Of a stretch of DNA of 43,193 bases, positions 20,644 through 29,633 are shown piece after piece. Numbering within the stretch: position 1 is the first letter of the stretch; the number at the start of each line of letters is the position of its first letter. This DNA comes from a virus. A program made the position numbers and the translations under genes. The stretch covers positions 1-43,193 of the IMG/VR virus record IMGVR_UViG_3300002223_000004; one strand, given 5' to 3'. The notes beneath the pieces were generated by a model. It saw only the letters and a program-made list of their open reading frames with translations. It did not search any database and was not told the origin of the DNA.

Positions 20644-22096
20644 GAATATTATATGGCAACCACATAAAGGTCCGCAGACTGAAGCACTAACAAGAAACGA
20701 GTTTGAAATATTATACGGCGGTGCAAGGGGTGGGGGAAAGACGGATGCCGGAATGGCATGGTTACTAAGGCACATTAACAATCCTCGATATAGAGCGCTA
20801 ATCATAAGAAAAAACTATGATGATTTATCCGATTGGGTAGATAGGGCAAGGCAAATGTATAGAACAACCGGAGCAGTATTTGCCGGCAAGCCGGTTGAGA
20901 TTAGATTCCCAAGAGGTGCGGTATTTAGAGCAGGCCATTTAAAAGACCCGAGCTCTTTTGAGAAATATTTAGGTCAGGAATATCAGCGCATGGTTATAGA
21001 AGAGTTAACCTTAATTCCAAGCGAAGAGTTGTATCAGAAGTTATTATTTTCTTGCAGATCAACTATAGATATTAAACCGCAAGTGTTTTGTACAACTAAT
21101 CCTGGTGGCCCGGGACACGCTTGGGTAAAAGATAGATTTATAGATATTGTTCCTTGGGGTACGCCTTACACATATTCGGCTAAAATAGAGAACCCGATAA
21201 CCGGTAAAATGGAAATGATAAGCAGATCAAGAATATTCATTCAAGCAATGGTTGAAGACAATCCAACGCTTATTGAAAACGATCCGGGATATTTACTCAT
21301 GTTAGATAATCTAAAAAACACCAACATGAGTCTTTATAAAGCATGGAGGCATGGCGATTGGGATGTTCCGATGGGCCAGGTGTTTGCAGAGTTCAGGCGC
21401 GATACTCATGTGATTAAACCATTTGAAATACCTGATAATTGGGTATATTATGGCGCGATTGATTTAGGTTGGAATAAGCCAATGAGTGCAAGTTGGTATA
21501 CAGTTAACCCTGACGGTAGGACATTTTTGGTTAAAGAGTATTACGGCAATTCATTGTGGTTTGAGAAACTATTTGGCAAGCCAATGACCGCACGAAGAAT
21601 AGCAAGAGTCTTAAATGCGACAAGTAAGAAAATGGGTGTGAAGGTTGATTACTGGGTAGGAGACCCGGCAATGTGGAATAAGATATTATTAGGTAAGGAT
21701 AAAGACTTAACCGAGGGCGAAAGCTACGCCGAGATAATGATTGACGCAGGACTTAATTTGATTAGGGGCGATAATGATAGAGCCAACGGTTTGGCAAGAT
21801 ATCGCGAGGCATTGAGTTTAGCGCCGGATGGACTACCTTGGTATCAATTATTTGACGGGTGCAGGGATTCAATACGAACAATACCCTCTTTGGTGTATGA
21901 TGAAACAAAAGTCGAGGATGTAGACACGGATGGCGATGACCATTGTTATGATAGAGACAGATACTTTTTTATGAGTAGACCGGGACTGCCAACCAAGAAA
22001 GGTAAAGAGAAAACAAAAATGCAAGAATTTAAAGAAGGCGCAATTAAAAGAATGAGGGGTGAGCTATATGGCGAAGAAATCTACGAAAACTTATAA
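20627..22096 (+). CDS. terL: Terminase large subunit (ATPase-nuclease)
   Basis: A 489-aa protein. The N-terminal ATPase has Walker A GGARGGGKT (residues 31-39), Walker B RMVIEEL (121-127) and the coupling motif CTTNPGG (155-161). The C-terminal RNase H-like nuclease has acidic residues in AIDLGW, VGDPAMW and DGDDH. It powers DNA packaging and cuts concatemers. Length and motif order are complete. The neighbouring portal supports the call. The next gene starts 29 nt before its stop. Confidence 0.93.
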   Translation: MIKKNENIIWQPHKGPQTEALTRNEFEILYGGARGGGKTDAGMAWLLRHINNPRYRALIIRKNYDDLSDWVDRARQMYRTTGAVFAGKPVEIRFPRGAVFRAGHLKDPSSFEKYLGQEYQRMVIEELTLIPSEELYQKLLFSCRSTIDIKPQVFCTTNPGGPGHAWVKDRFIDIVPWGTPYTYSAKIENPITGKMEMISRSRIFIQAMVEDNPTLIENDPGYLLMLDNLKNTNMSLYKAWRHGDWDVPMGQVFAEFRRDTHVIKPFEIPDNWVYYGAIDLGWNKPMSASWYTVNPDGRTFLVKEYYGNSLWFEKLFGKPMTARRIARVLNATSKKMGVKVDYWVGDPAMWNKILLGKDKDLTEGESYAEIMIDAGLNLIRGDNDRANGLARYREALSLAPDGLPWYQLFDGCRDSIRTIPSLVYDETKVEDVDTDGDDHCYDRDRYFFMSRPGLPTKKGKEKTKMQEFKEGAIKRMRGELYGEEIYENL

Positions 22097-22481
22097 AAGC
22101 GATTATCCGGTAGATGAGTTAAAGATAAGTAATGCTCTTCAAAGAGGCGAATACTTATTAGAGAGCGCATCTTTACCTGTTGTCGTAATAGGTGAGGTAG
22201 CAGAAAGACTTTACAATCACAAAAAGCTAGATATTAATGAGGTCGAGTTCGGTATCAAAGAAAGGCACATGAGCAAATACGCCGAGAGTACGCTAAAGAC
22301 TATGGCTGGCAAAGATTGGAGGAAAGGATTTGACCATGAAGGCGTAAAGATATATTTCAGAGTTATTAAGCAAGATAGAGGATTACTTGAAAGACCTGAC
22401 CAAGCCGCATTCTGGGGCGGAGTTTATAAAGTACCGAATCCATTTGAGAAATACTACAGAATGAGAGGGCTAGTTAAATGA
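22068..22481 (+). CDS. Hypothetical protein between terminase and portal (137 aa)
   Basis: The ATG at 22068 follows GGGGTGAG inside the terminase gene. The segment VVVIGEVAERLYNHKKLDIN recalls the first strand and helix of nucleotidyltransferase-fold proteins, but no clear catalytic Gly-Ser and Asp pair is visible, so this is only a weak structural guess. The rest is mixed alpha/beta. It ends in an ATGA overlap with a membrane protein gene. Confidence 0.45.
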   Translation: MAKKSTKTYKSDYPVDELKISNALQRGEYLLESASLPVVVIGEVAERLYNHKKLDINEVEFGIKERHMSKYAESTLKTMAGKDWRKGFDHEGVKIYFRVIKQDRGLLERPDQAAFWGGVYKVPNPFEKYYRMRGLVK

Positions 22482-22735
22482 CTGAAATCGCATTAGTTTT
22501 AGTTATATTTGGTTTATTAGGTCTATTGGGCTTCCAAGACTATAACAATAGAAAAGAGCGCAAGAGCCTGGTTAATGCTTTAAAAAGTAAAGACGCAACC
22601 GATTACGCTAACTTAGAATTAGCCGATAAAACTAATATAGAAGTTAAGAAACCGAAAGAAGAACCAATTGCAATAGAAGATTTAGACGATGACGATTTTA
22701 ATAAGTTTGTATTAGAAAATGCCAAAACCAAGTAA
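22478..22735 (+). CDS. Single-TM small protein (85 aa)
   Basis: One N-terminal membrane segment (ALVLVIFGLLGLLGF) is followed by a basic stop-transfer cluster (NNRKERK) and an acidic C-terminal half. It would sit in the membrane with its tail in the cytoplasm. It overlaps the portal gene by 17 nt. The role is unknown. Confidence 0.55.
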   Translation: MTEIALVLVIFGLLGLLGFQDYNNRKERKSLVNALKSKDATDYANLELADKTNIEVKKPKEEPIAIEDLDDDDFNKFVLENAKTK

Positions 22736-24947
22736 TTACGAGACAAGCACAATTCAAACCGAGCATATGGGTCAGGCGGTAGATGAGATGATGAAAGCCG
22801 CCGAGGGTACAAGGCGTGGTTTTGAAAGAAAATGGTACGATAACAACTTCTTCTTTGATGGCTATCACTTCAGATACGTTAGCAGGACTCAAAACAAGAT
22901 AATAGACTTAACCAAGGAAAGCGAGCTATATCATGGCATACGCGCAATACCTAAAGCCTCACGCCAATTAGAGGGCATAGTTAATTTATTGGTAAGTAAC
23001 GACTATGTAGCCAAGATTTATCCTGAAAGAGTAGATAAGACGCAATTTCCTTCAGTACCACAACAAGACCCGCAGACAGGCCAGATGGTAGAGGCAGAGA
23101 ACCCCCAATACAAGGAAGCGGTTGAGAAAGCCAAAGAGCAAGCCAAAAGAGTAGGTTATTGGTTAGAGGAAGAAATGGGCGATCAGAATCAAGACTTAAA
23201 GACCAAGATAGCATTTGCAGGACTTTTGGCAGGGAAACATTCAATAAGCTACATCCAGGTATGGCCTGACGCTATTCATGAAAAGATAAAAACAAGAGTA
23301 AGAGATGCATTTGATGTTTACTTATTAGGAGACATGAATGAGATAGAGGATTGTCCTTTTGTGATAATAGGCAAGCCAAGAAATATTGCCGAGATTAAAG
23401 CAGACGACAGGTTTGATAAAGAGCAAAGAGATTCAATCAACCCCGATAATAGGCAAGCGTCAAGCGAGATTAAAGCCGCCTATATGAGTGTAAGATATGG
23501 TAAAGAGTTTTCAGATGATAGGAGCGCGACAGTCATTCAAAAAGAGGCTTATGTCAAAGAGTATTTAAATAATGAGAATTTCAAAAAGATTAAGAAGCAA
23601 AAGAATGGCCAGCAAATATTAGAGGACAGAGATTACGGGGATATAGTCTATAGGCAGGTATTCTCGGCAGGCAATATTTGGTTAAGAGATGAGTATATTG
23701 ATTTAAGAAGCTATCCATTAGTTGATGTGAGGTTTCAATACGGGCCTTTGTATCAAACTTCACCCATTGAGAGATTTATACCATCTAATAAAAGCATGGA
23801 CGTGATAGTTTCAAGAATTGAAAGATACGCCAATGCGTTTCCACTAGGGGTTATCGCTAAACGCCAGGGTGAGCAATATAATATTAGTAACATTCCAGGA
23901 GGTCAGCAGGTTGAATATAAAAGCGTACCGCCGATATTTCAAAATATAGGCAATCTACCGCCGTTTCTTTTTAACTATTTAGGATTATTGGATAACTTCA
24001 TATCCGAGCAAGGGGTTACAACTTCAACTATGGGTAATCTACCAAAAGGCGTTAAGGGCTGGCAGGCAATAGAGAGCTTAAAAGAGAGTGAATACGCTAA
24101 TTTAGTTATGCCGGATAGGATGATGAAGCGCACCATAAGAATGGTTGCCGAGAAGTTCATCGAACTAGCCGATCAATACTTCGTTACACCGCAAAGCGTA
24201 TATCATGAAGAAAAGGGCGAGCCTGAATACTTTGATGTAATAGGGGCAACAGCGCTGGATAAAAGGAAAGAGCTTAAAGTCGAACCGGAGGAGGATGTCA
24301 TTCCTATTACCAGAAAATACAATGTAAAGATTGAAGTACAAAAAGGCATGGCCTATACACGGGAGGGCCAGAAAGAATACGCACGTCAATTAGGTGAATA
24401 CTTAATTCAATTAGTACAACTAGGTATAGTACCCCCACAAGCTGTGACACTATTTATTGAAAACTTATTAGAAGCATTTGAGTACGGTCCTGCGGGTGAC
24501 TTTATGGAGGCGATGAATGAGTATCAAGACGAAGGTATGTTAAGTGAGGATCAGATGAATAAGATAAAGATAGCAGTAGTTGAGGTTTTAAAAGACGCAG
24601 GAGTGGTAGGACCTGAAGCGGATGAAAAACTAATTGACTCCACGAAAATAGGAGTGGTTGAGGCGCTTCGCGATACGGGTTTAATAAACAAAGACAACTC
24701 AGGCGGCTTGGAAGAAGAGAAAGTAAGGGAAGAGATGGAGTTAAAAAGAGAAAAGCACGAGGTAGAGATAGTAAGAGGCGAAGATAAAGCACAAATCGAA
24801 AAGGCAAAGGCCATACAGGACATGACCTTAAAAGAAAGACAAGCTATGGAAAGCTCACAAATGAAGAAAGAAATGGCTAAACACCAAATGAAGATGTCTG
24901 AAAAGATGGCAAATAAACCAAAGAAAGGGGGCGGTGAAGATGCCTGA
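22719..24947 (+). CDS. Portal protein
   Basis: A 742-aa protein directly downstream of the terminase, the usual place and size of a podovirus (P22-like) portal. It is hydrophilic, mixed alpha/beta, with a long stem-like middle (RMMKRTIRMVAEKFIELADQ around residue 465) and a Lys/Glu/Met-rich helical C-terminal barrel-like tail (residues about 655-742). Portals form the dodecameric DNA channel and the connector to the tail. No motif is catalytic. The call rests on size, order and composition. Its stop overlaps a small basic gene. Confidence 0.8.
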   Translation: MPKPSNYETSTIQTEHMGQAVDEMMKAAEGTRRGFERKWYDNNFFFDGYHFRYVSRTQNKIIDLTKESELYHGIRAIPKASRQLEGIVNLLVSNDYVAKIYPERVDKTQFPSVPQQDPQTGQMVEAENPQYKEAVEKAKEQAKRVGYWLEEEMGDQNQDLKTKIAFAGLLAGKHSISYIQVWPDAIHEKIKTRVRDAFDVYLLGDMNEIEDCPFVIIGKPRNIAEIKADDRFDKEQRDSINPDNRQASSEIKAAYMSVRYGKEFSDDRSATVIQKEAYVKEYLNNENFKKIKKQKNGQQILEDRDYGDIVYRQVFSAGNIWLRDEYIDLRSYPLVDVRFQYGPLYQTSPIERFIPSNKSMDVIVSRIERYANAFPLGVIAKRQGEQYNISNIPGGQQVEYKSVPPIFQNIGNLPPFLFNYLGLLDNFISEQGVTTSTMGNLPKGVKGWQAIESLKESEYANLVMPDRMMKRTIRMVAEKFIELADQYFVTPQSVYHEEKGEPEYFDVIGATALDKRKELKVEPEEDVIPITRKYNVKIEVQKGMAYTREGQKEYARQLGEYLIQLVQLGIVPPQAVTLFIENLLEAFEYGPAGDFMEAMNEYQDEGMLSEDQMNKIKIAVVEVLKDAGVVGPEADEKLIDSTKIGVVEALRDTGLINKDNSGGLEEEKVREEMELKREKHEVEIVRGEDKAQIEKAKAIQDMTLKERQAMESSQMKKEMAKHQMKMSEKMANKPKKGGGEDA

Positions 24948-25083
24948 AGGAAAACCATACCCAAAAGGTAAAAAGTCATTTATTAGTAGAAAGATTAGAA
25001 AGTTAATGAAGGAAGGCAAAAAGAAGAGTCAGGCGGTTGCGATAGCTTTGGAAATGAGTCGAGAACGTAAAAAGAAAAGCTAA
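24940..25083 (+). CDS. Small basic protein after portal (47 aa)
   Basis: Starts 8 nt before the portal stop, with GGGGGCGGTG upstream as ribosome site. The 47-aa product is very basic with a KKSQAVAIALEMSRE helix, a pattern I associate with short conserved proteins next to phage portal genes. It may bind DNA or act during assembly. The LAGLIDADG gene promoter begins right at its stop codon. Confidence 0.6.
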   Translation: MPEGKPYPKGKKSFISRKIRKLMKEGKKKSQAVAIALEMSRERKKKS

Positions 25084-25112
25084 TTTACTTTTGCAATGGC
25101 ATGACATACAAT
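25084..25112 (+). promoter_or_regulatory. Promoter of LAGLIDADG gene (leaderless)
   Basis: TTTACT (25084-25089), 17 nt, TACAAT (25107-25112), with the ATG at 25119 exactly 6 nt beyond the -10. This is the same geometry as the HNH-AP2 promoter at 7284 and close to that of the intein-nested gene at 38361. No Shine-Dalgarno sequence. Confidence 0.6.
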
Positions 25113-25118
25113 AAATGT

Positions 25119-25601
25119 ATGAAGCTAACAAAAGTAGAAAAAGCATATTTGGCAGGAATAATAGATGGTGAGGGATGTATTTCAATTCATAAACAGTTAG
25201 GTACGAGACAATTAAGAAAAAGGCATATTTTATATATTCATATTGCAAATACTGACGAAAAATTGATGCAATATCTTTTAAATAAAGTTGGAGGGAATGT
25301 ATCAAGAAGACAAGTAAAAAAGAAATGGAAGATAAGTAGAGTATGGAGAATTGGTGATAATAAAGCAAAAGAGTTATTAAAACAAGTTTATCCATATTTA
25401 ATTTTAAAGAGAAAACAAGCCAAAATTGGTTTTGAATTAAGAGAAACTTATAACAATAATGAAAGGTTTACGGAAAAAGATAATCATGCCAAATTTGGTT
25501 ATCTTAGGACACAAATATTGAAAGATGAAATCTATGAACAAAGAGACAAATTGTTTAAACAGATGAAAAAATTAAACAAAAAGGGCGCTGGACATGGCTA
25601 G
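25119..25601 (+). CDS. LAGLIDADG homing endonuclease, free-standing
   Basis: About 160 aa, with one LAGLIDADG motif (YLAGIIDGEGCI near residue 10), so it should act as a homodimer. The C-terminal YPYLILKRKQAKIGFEL helix is shared with the nested endonuclease at 38398 (LPYLVIKKERLKLVIKW), and both begin their core with LTK...YLAG. They are paralogs. It is inserted between portal-region genes. The ATG at 25119 is preferred, but an in-frame ATG at 25101 lies inside the promoter. Confidence 0.88.
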   Translation: MKLTKVEKAYLAGIIDGEGCISIHKQLGTRQLRKRHILYIHIANTDEKLMQYLLNKVGGNVSRRQVKKKWKISRVWRIGDNKAKELLKQVYPYLILKRKQAKIGFELRETYNNNERFTEKDNHAKFGYLRTQILKDEIYEQRDKLFKQMKKLNKKGAGHG

Positions 25602-25613
25602 GAAAGGAAAATA

Positions 25614-25865
25614 ATGGCTAAGAAAAGACTAGTAATACTTCGTTATGAGTTTGAGTGGGACCCTAATGAATTGTGGACTCGTAAGAGTGAGTTTGACCAA
25701 TTCATAGGTAAGGCTTTTGGTGCAATAAATGTAGATAGCGAATTTATAGATTTCATAGGTGTAGTTAATGAGGCAAGAATAAGACTTACAAGGAAAGAAG
25801 AACCACCCAAACCGGTAGACAAAAGAAAACTTAAACCTGTTAATGTTTCAGGAAAGGGTAAGTAA
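25614..25865 (+). CDS. Hypothetical protein (83 aa)
   Basis: The ATG follows AGGAAAGGAAAATA. The product has a strand-rich N-terminus (KKRLVILRYEFEWDP), an acidic helical centre and a basic Pro/Lys tail. It overlaps the large repetitive protein gene by TAATG and is likely coexpressed with it. No family is recognised. Confidence 0.5.
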   Translation: MAKKRLVILRYEFEWDPNELWTRKSEFDQFIGKAFGAINVDSEFIDFIGVVNEARIRLTRKEEPPKPVDKRKLKPVNVSGKGK

Positions 25866-27616
25866 TGGCAAAAACTGATACACAACACAATGCGGCAATA
25901 GACGCTAATAAATACCCTACTTTAACCGTAACTTCAGGCACACCAGGTACGGCAGATACCACAGGTACAGCAGATATTGTTAGAGTGGGAGGTAATCCTG
26001 CAACGGGCGCAATGTATGTTCAGGATTTATCGGGAGCCTCTGGAACTACAAACGTATCTGTTGTTAATGGGACTATTAATAGACTGCATGATGCAGGTAC
26101 TTTAGGTTCAATTGCTAATGTAGGTGTAATTCACACAGCGGGTACAGTTAGTGCTTTACCAGATTTGCCTGGTGGAACAGTTGATCTTGTAACAAGAATA
26201 GGAAATATCGGGACGATTGAAAGTGGAACAGTTACGACTACTCTGGCTCTTAATAGCGGAACTATTACTACTATTGCAGCTGGAACACAAAATACTTTAG
26301 GGACGGTTGGTGTAGTGAATAATCTTGTCACGGGAACTATTGCGGCACTAACTGCGATGTCCGTGGGTACTGTTGGAGGTAAAGCCGCCAGTGGTGCGGC
26401 TGCAGTGGCAAATCCTATACTTATGGCAGGAACAGACGCAGGAGGAACTGTCTATGCGCCATTAGTTACGAGTGCTGGTGTTTTATCAACAAGTGCGTCT
26501 CTTGCTCTTAATACGGGAACTATTACAACAATAGCAGCAGGTACACAGAATACGTTAGGTACTGTTGGTACTGTAATAGGTCAAGGTACGTTATCTAATG
26601 TCGGTTCAGTAAATACAATTACAACAGTATCTAATCTAACTAACGGAACTGTTCGTGTAAGTGTTGGTACGATTGTGGTTGGAACGATGGTTGGTCAACA
26701 AGCTAACGCTGGTTCGCTAACAACTAATCCTATTTCTGTTGCTGGAACAGATGCAGGAGGAACGCTTTACGCATTTTTAACAGATACAGCAGGACATTCT
26801 AAAACAGATGTTATTACAGGAACTCTTCAGGCTGCGGGTACAGTAACAGGGGTTGGAGTTGTCACTTCGATTACAAATGTAGTTGCGGGAACCTTGCTTA
26901 ATTCGGGGACTACGACTGGTGTGGGAGTTGTATCAAATCTTACAAACGGTTCAATAAACATTTTAACAGGCACTATTCAAAGCTCTGGAACCACGACAGG
27001 AGTAGGAGTAGTTTCAGGTTTAACTACAGGAACGGTAACAACTATTGTTGCCGGTACTCAAAATACACTTGGAACTGTGGGTATTGTAAATAGTTTACTA
27101 TCTCAAACTGCGGGAACGCTTAATACGTTAGGAACTGTTGGGGTTCTAAATAGTCAGGCTGCTGGTACGCAGCAAACCCTTGGAACTGTAGGTGTTGTTA
27201 ACAATATAGTTACTGGTACTCTTGCGGCTATTACTTCGGTAACCAATCTTGCTGCAGGGACTATTCAGCTCAATCAGAAACCAATTAATTTAGGAACTCC
27301 TTTTACAACTTACGGAACGACTAATGCAGCAGTTTGGGGAACTATAATTGCCGCTTCAGGTGCTGGAACTAAACAGTACGTTGAAAATGTGGATATTGTG
27401 GTTCATTCTGGTACGGTTGATGTTGCTATAACTAATATCGGTGTAGGGGGATCAACAGGAGCAGGAGTAATGGCAAGAGGACAATTTCCTCCTGGTGGAG
27501 GTTTACAGAGGTCATTTTTTCCTCCAGTCGCAAGCGGGACAAACGGTACACTTTCTTATTGGTTAGGAGGAGCTGGGACAGTATCTATTGATATAGTTTA
27601 TTGGCAAGGAGTATAA
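25865..27616 (+). CDS. Repetitive Gly-Thr-Val virion protein (583 aa)
   Basis: Residues about 90-470 consist of degenerate repeats of the type TTIAAGTQNTLGTVGVVNNL, with Gly-Thr at regular intervals, as in a beta-helix or beta-solenoid fibre. The C-terminal 120 residues are non-repetitive and may be a trimer cap. It lies between portal and capsid genes, so a head fibre or tail-associated fibre is likely. A 15-residue unit (VSNLTNGTVRVSVGT) recurs in the protein at 40037 with different codons. There are no enzymatic motifs. Confidence 0.6.
   Translation: MAKTDTQHNAAIDANKYPTLTVTSGTPGTADTTGTADIVRVGGNPATGAMYVQDLSGASGTTNVSVVNGTINRLHDAGTLGSIANVGVIHTAGTVSALPDLPGGTVDLVTRIGNIGTIESGTVTTTLALNSGTITTIAAGTQNTLGTVGVVNNLVTGTIAALTAMSVGTVGGKAASGAAAVANPILMAGTDAGGTVYAPLVTSAGVLSTSASLALNTGTITTIAAGTQNTLGTVGTVIGQGTLSNVGSVNTITTVSNLTNGTVRVSVGTIVVGTMVGQQANAGSLTTNPISVAGTDAGGTLYAFLTDTAGHSKTDVITGTLQAAGTVTGVGVVTSITNVVAGTLLNSGTTTGVGVVSNLTNGSINILTGTIQSSGTTTGVGVVSGLTTGTVTTIVAGTQNTLGTVGIVNSLLSQTAGTLNTLGTVGVLNSQAAGTQQTLGTVGVVNNIVTGTLAAITSVTNLAAGTIQLNQKPINLGTPFTTYGTTNAAVWGTIIAASGAGTKQYVENVDIVVHSGTVDVAITNIGVGGSTGAGVMARGQFPPGGGLQRSFFPPVASGTNGTLSYWLGGAGTVSIDIVYWQGV
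26270..27210 (+). repeat. Degenerate intragenic repeats coding Gly-Thr units
   Basis: At least four near-copies of a unit coding A-GTQ(N/Q)TLGTVG occur, around 26278, 26537, 27050 and 27160. Intervening GTxxxVGVVxxLT units also recur. The DNA varies mainly at third codon positions, so the repeats are maintained at protein level and not by recent duplication. Confidence 0.7.
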
Positions 27617-29476
27617 ATGGCAAAGATAGACCAAGCAAAACTCTCCAATGTTTTAACGAATAAGTACTCAGTTAAGGATGAAACCTTCAGCCATGAAGTT
27701 AAAGATAACCCGAAGGACAGGGTGACTGTCGAGGTGGGGGACGTTAAACAACCAGACGAGTTTTACCCTCAAGTAAAAATAAACCGTTGGGGCACGAGTG
27801 AAGATACTAATGAAGTAAATTTCTCCATACGCTTAAAAGAAGATGACTACTCTGGGGCTACTGTAGAAACAATTGGCGAAGTAATCAAATGGTCTAAGGG
27901 AGAACGGGAAGTCCACTTCTACGACAAACCTGAACTAGACGAGGGTGGCTATGAGTTTGAAGTTATCTTAAAAGAAAAACCAGTTTCAAATGTTTTGGAG
28001 TTTACTGTCCAAACTAAAGAACTGAACTTTTTCTATCAACCCCCACTTACTCAACAGGAAATAGACGAAGGAGCAGAAAGACCCGAAAACGTAGTAGGTT
28101 CATATGCTGTTTATCACAAAACTAAAGGTGTAATGAATGATGAATCAGGAATGGAATATAAGGTAGGTAAAGCACTTCATATCTATAGGCCGAAAGTAAC
28201 AGACGCTAATGGAGACAGTGTTTGGGGAAAATTGAACATTGATGAGCAAAACGGACTTTTGACAGTAACCATAGACCAAACGTGGCTTGATAATGCAATA
28301 TATCCAGTAATAGTTGACCCTACATTTGGATATTCAGATGTCGGTGGTACTACACAGTCAACCGCAGCAAACGATGGTGTAGTTTACAATGTATCTATTC
28401 CTGAAAATGGAACCACAATAAGATTAACAATTAGAATTGCTGCTGAAACAGATGATAATATTAAAGGTTTAATTTATGTTGATTCTGGAAGTGATGTCGG
28501 CGCAAGACAGTCGGTTGGAGATGCGGTTTTAGCTAATACCGCAAATACTTGGTATAATTCAGCAGTATCAACATCACTTACCACTGGAAGTTGGTATTTA
28601 GGTGTTGTTTGTGAAACTAATACAACTACAGTTCCTTATGATACTGGTGTTACAAATGTAGCAAAACTTCATACTTCGTTAGGTTATGCAGATCCTACTA
28701 ATCCCTGGCCCACTGAGACAGATACAAATCATACGAATAGACAATATTCTATTTTTGTCACTTACACAAAAACTGGACTTGGTACTCCATTAGTACAGTC
28801 GAGATTTATTGTACAACAAGGCGCCACAGGAACCACACTATCAGTACCTTTTACATCAAGTCTAACTGGAGGGAATTTAGCTGTGGTTGGAATAACTCAT
28901 GTTACTTCAGCAGTAGCAACAGTAACTGACAACTTGTCAAATACATATACAAAAGCTGTAGGAATAGCAGCTGGTACAGGAGCACCATTTGGAATATCTG
29001 AAATTTGGTATGCCAAAAATATTACAGGTGGTGTTGGAACTGTGACGGTTAACATTGGAGGATCAAACAATCTTAGTGTTTCTATAAATGAGTTTTCTGG
29101 TTATGATACTACTACACCTTTAGATGGTACAAATGCAGGAACATCCGCAAGTGGAACTTTAGTTACGCCTGGTGCCGTTACACCAAGCGCTGATAATGCA
29201 TTGTTTTACAGCATTGGAGAGGATTATAATGGTTCAGCACAAACGGTTACTGCAAATTTGGGTACGTTGGTAGATTATCATGTTGGCAACGGAAATAACT
29301 TTGAAAGATTCTATTCACAATATTTTAAACAGTCAACTGCCGCCGCTGGTACTGCAAGTTTTACTTTACCGGGTACATCTAAATACACATCTGCCGTATC
29401 TGTATTTAAAGCGGCTGTAGGTGGGGCGGAGCCAACCATTTCAAATTGGAAAAATCTTTTAGGTGTTGGTTTGTAA
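27617..29476 (+). CDS. Large virion structural / fibre-like protein (619 aa)
   Basis: The 619-aa protein has an N-terminal mixed domain with DNAIYPVIVDPTFGY (around residue 230), a phrase recurrent in environmental phage and bacterial surface proteins. Two beta-rich, Ser/Thr/Gly-rich domains follow, resembling jelly-roll or carbohydrate-binding modules. It may be a receptor-binding or decoration protein. The stop overlaps the -35 of module D. No enzyme residues are recognised. Confidence 0.55.
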   Translation: MAKIDQAKLSNVLTNKYSVKDETFSHEVKDNPKDRVTVEVGDVKQPDEFYPQVKINRWGTSEDTNEVNFSIRLKEDDYSGATVETIGEVIKWSKGEREVHFYDKPELDEGGYEFEVILKEKPVSNVLEFTVQTKELNFFYQPPLTQQEIDEGAERPENVVGSYAVYHKTKGVMNDESGMEYKVGKALHIYRPKVTDANGDSVWGKLNIDEQNGLLTVTIDQTWLDNAIYPVIVDPTFGYSDVGGTTQSTAANDGVVYNVSIPENGTTIRLTIRIAAETDDNIKGLIYVDSGSDVGARQSVGDAVLANTANTWYNSAVSTSLTTGSWYLGVVCETNTTTVPYDTGVTNVAKLHTSLGYADPTNPWPTETDTNHTNRQYSIFVTYTKTGLGTPLVQSRFIVQQGATGTTLSVPFTSSLTGGNLAVVGITHVTSAVATVTDNLSNTYTKAVGIAAGTGAPFGISEIWYAKNITGGVGTVTVNIGGSNNLSVSINEFSGYDTTTPLDGTNAGTSASGTLVTPGAVTPSADNALFYSIGEDYNGSAQTVTANLGTLVDYHVGNGNNFERFYSQYFKQSTAAAGTASFTLPGTSKYTSAVSVFKAAVGGAEPTISNWKNLLGVGL

Positions 29477-29499
29477 AACTTGAAATATTGTTGTATTAT
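29471..29499 (+). promoter_or_regulatory. Module D promoter, TTGTAA-N17-TATTAT
   Basis: TTGTAA (29471-29476) includes the stop codon of the upstream gene. After 17 nt comes TATTAT (29494-29499), then 7 nt to the +1 hairpin. It drives, or is attenuated before, the scaffold and capsid genes. Confidence 0.55.
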
Positions 29500-29506
29500 T
29501 ATTTTA

Positions 29507-29561
29507 GCTAGATATTAAACTAGCCAATAGCGAACAAGGGCGCCAACAAGCGCTCTTTTTT
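29507..29561 (+). terminator. Module D: +1 hairpin, linker and intrinsic terminator
   Basis: Hairpin GCTAG (29507-29511) / CTAGC (29520-29524), linker CAATAGCGAACAAG, then AAGGGCGC (29536-29543) paired with GCGCTCTT (29550-29557) and T6. The linker matches that of module A at 12 of its first 14 positions. Confidence 0.7.
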
Positions 29562-29633
29562 GTTGGTACCAGCCATTCACGGCTGGAACTATCACTCCCG
29601 CAAAGGGTGGTGGAGGGAAGGAGGTGAATAGAT

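Noticed and set aside
24551-24979. Minus-strand ORF of 142 codons opposite the portal C-terminus
   Set aside because: Its Ser/Phe/Leu-rich sequence is what antisense of Lys/Glu-rich helices produces. No promoter or ribosome site.
26270-27210. CRISPR-like spaced repeats
   Set aside because: The repeats are degenerate, in frame, and vary at third codon positions. They encode a repetitive protein.
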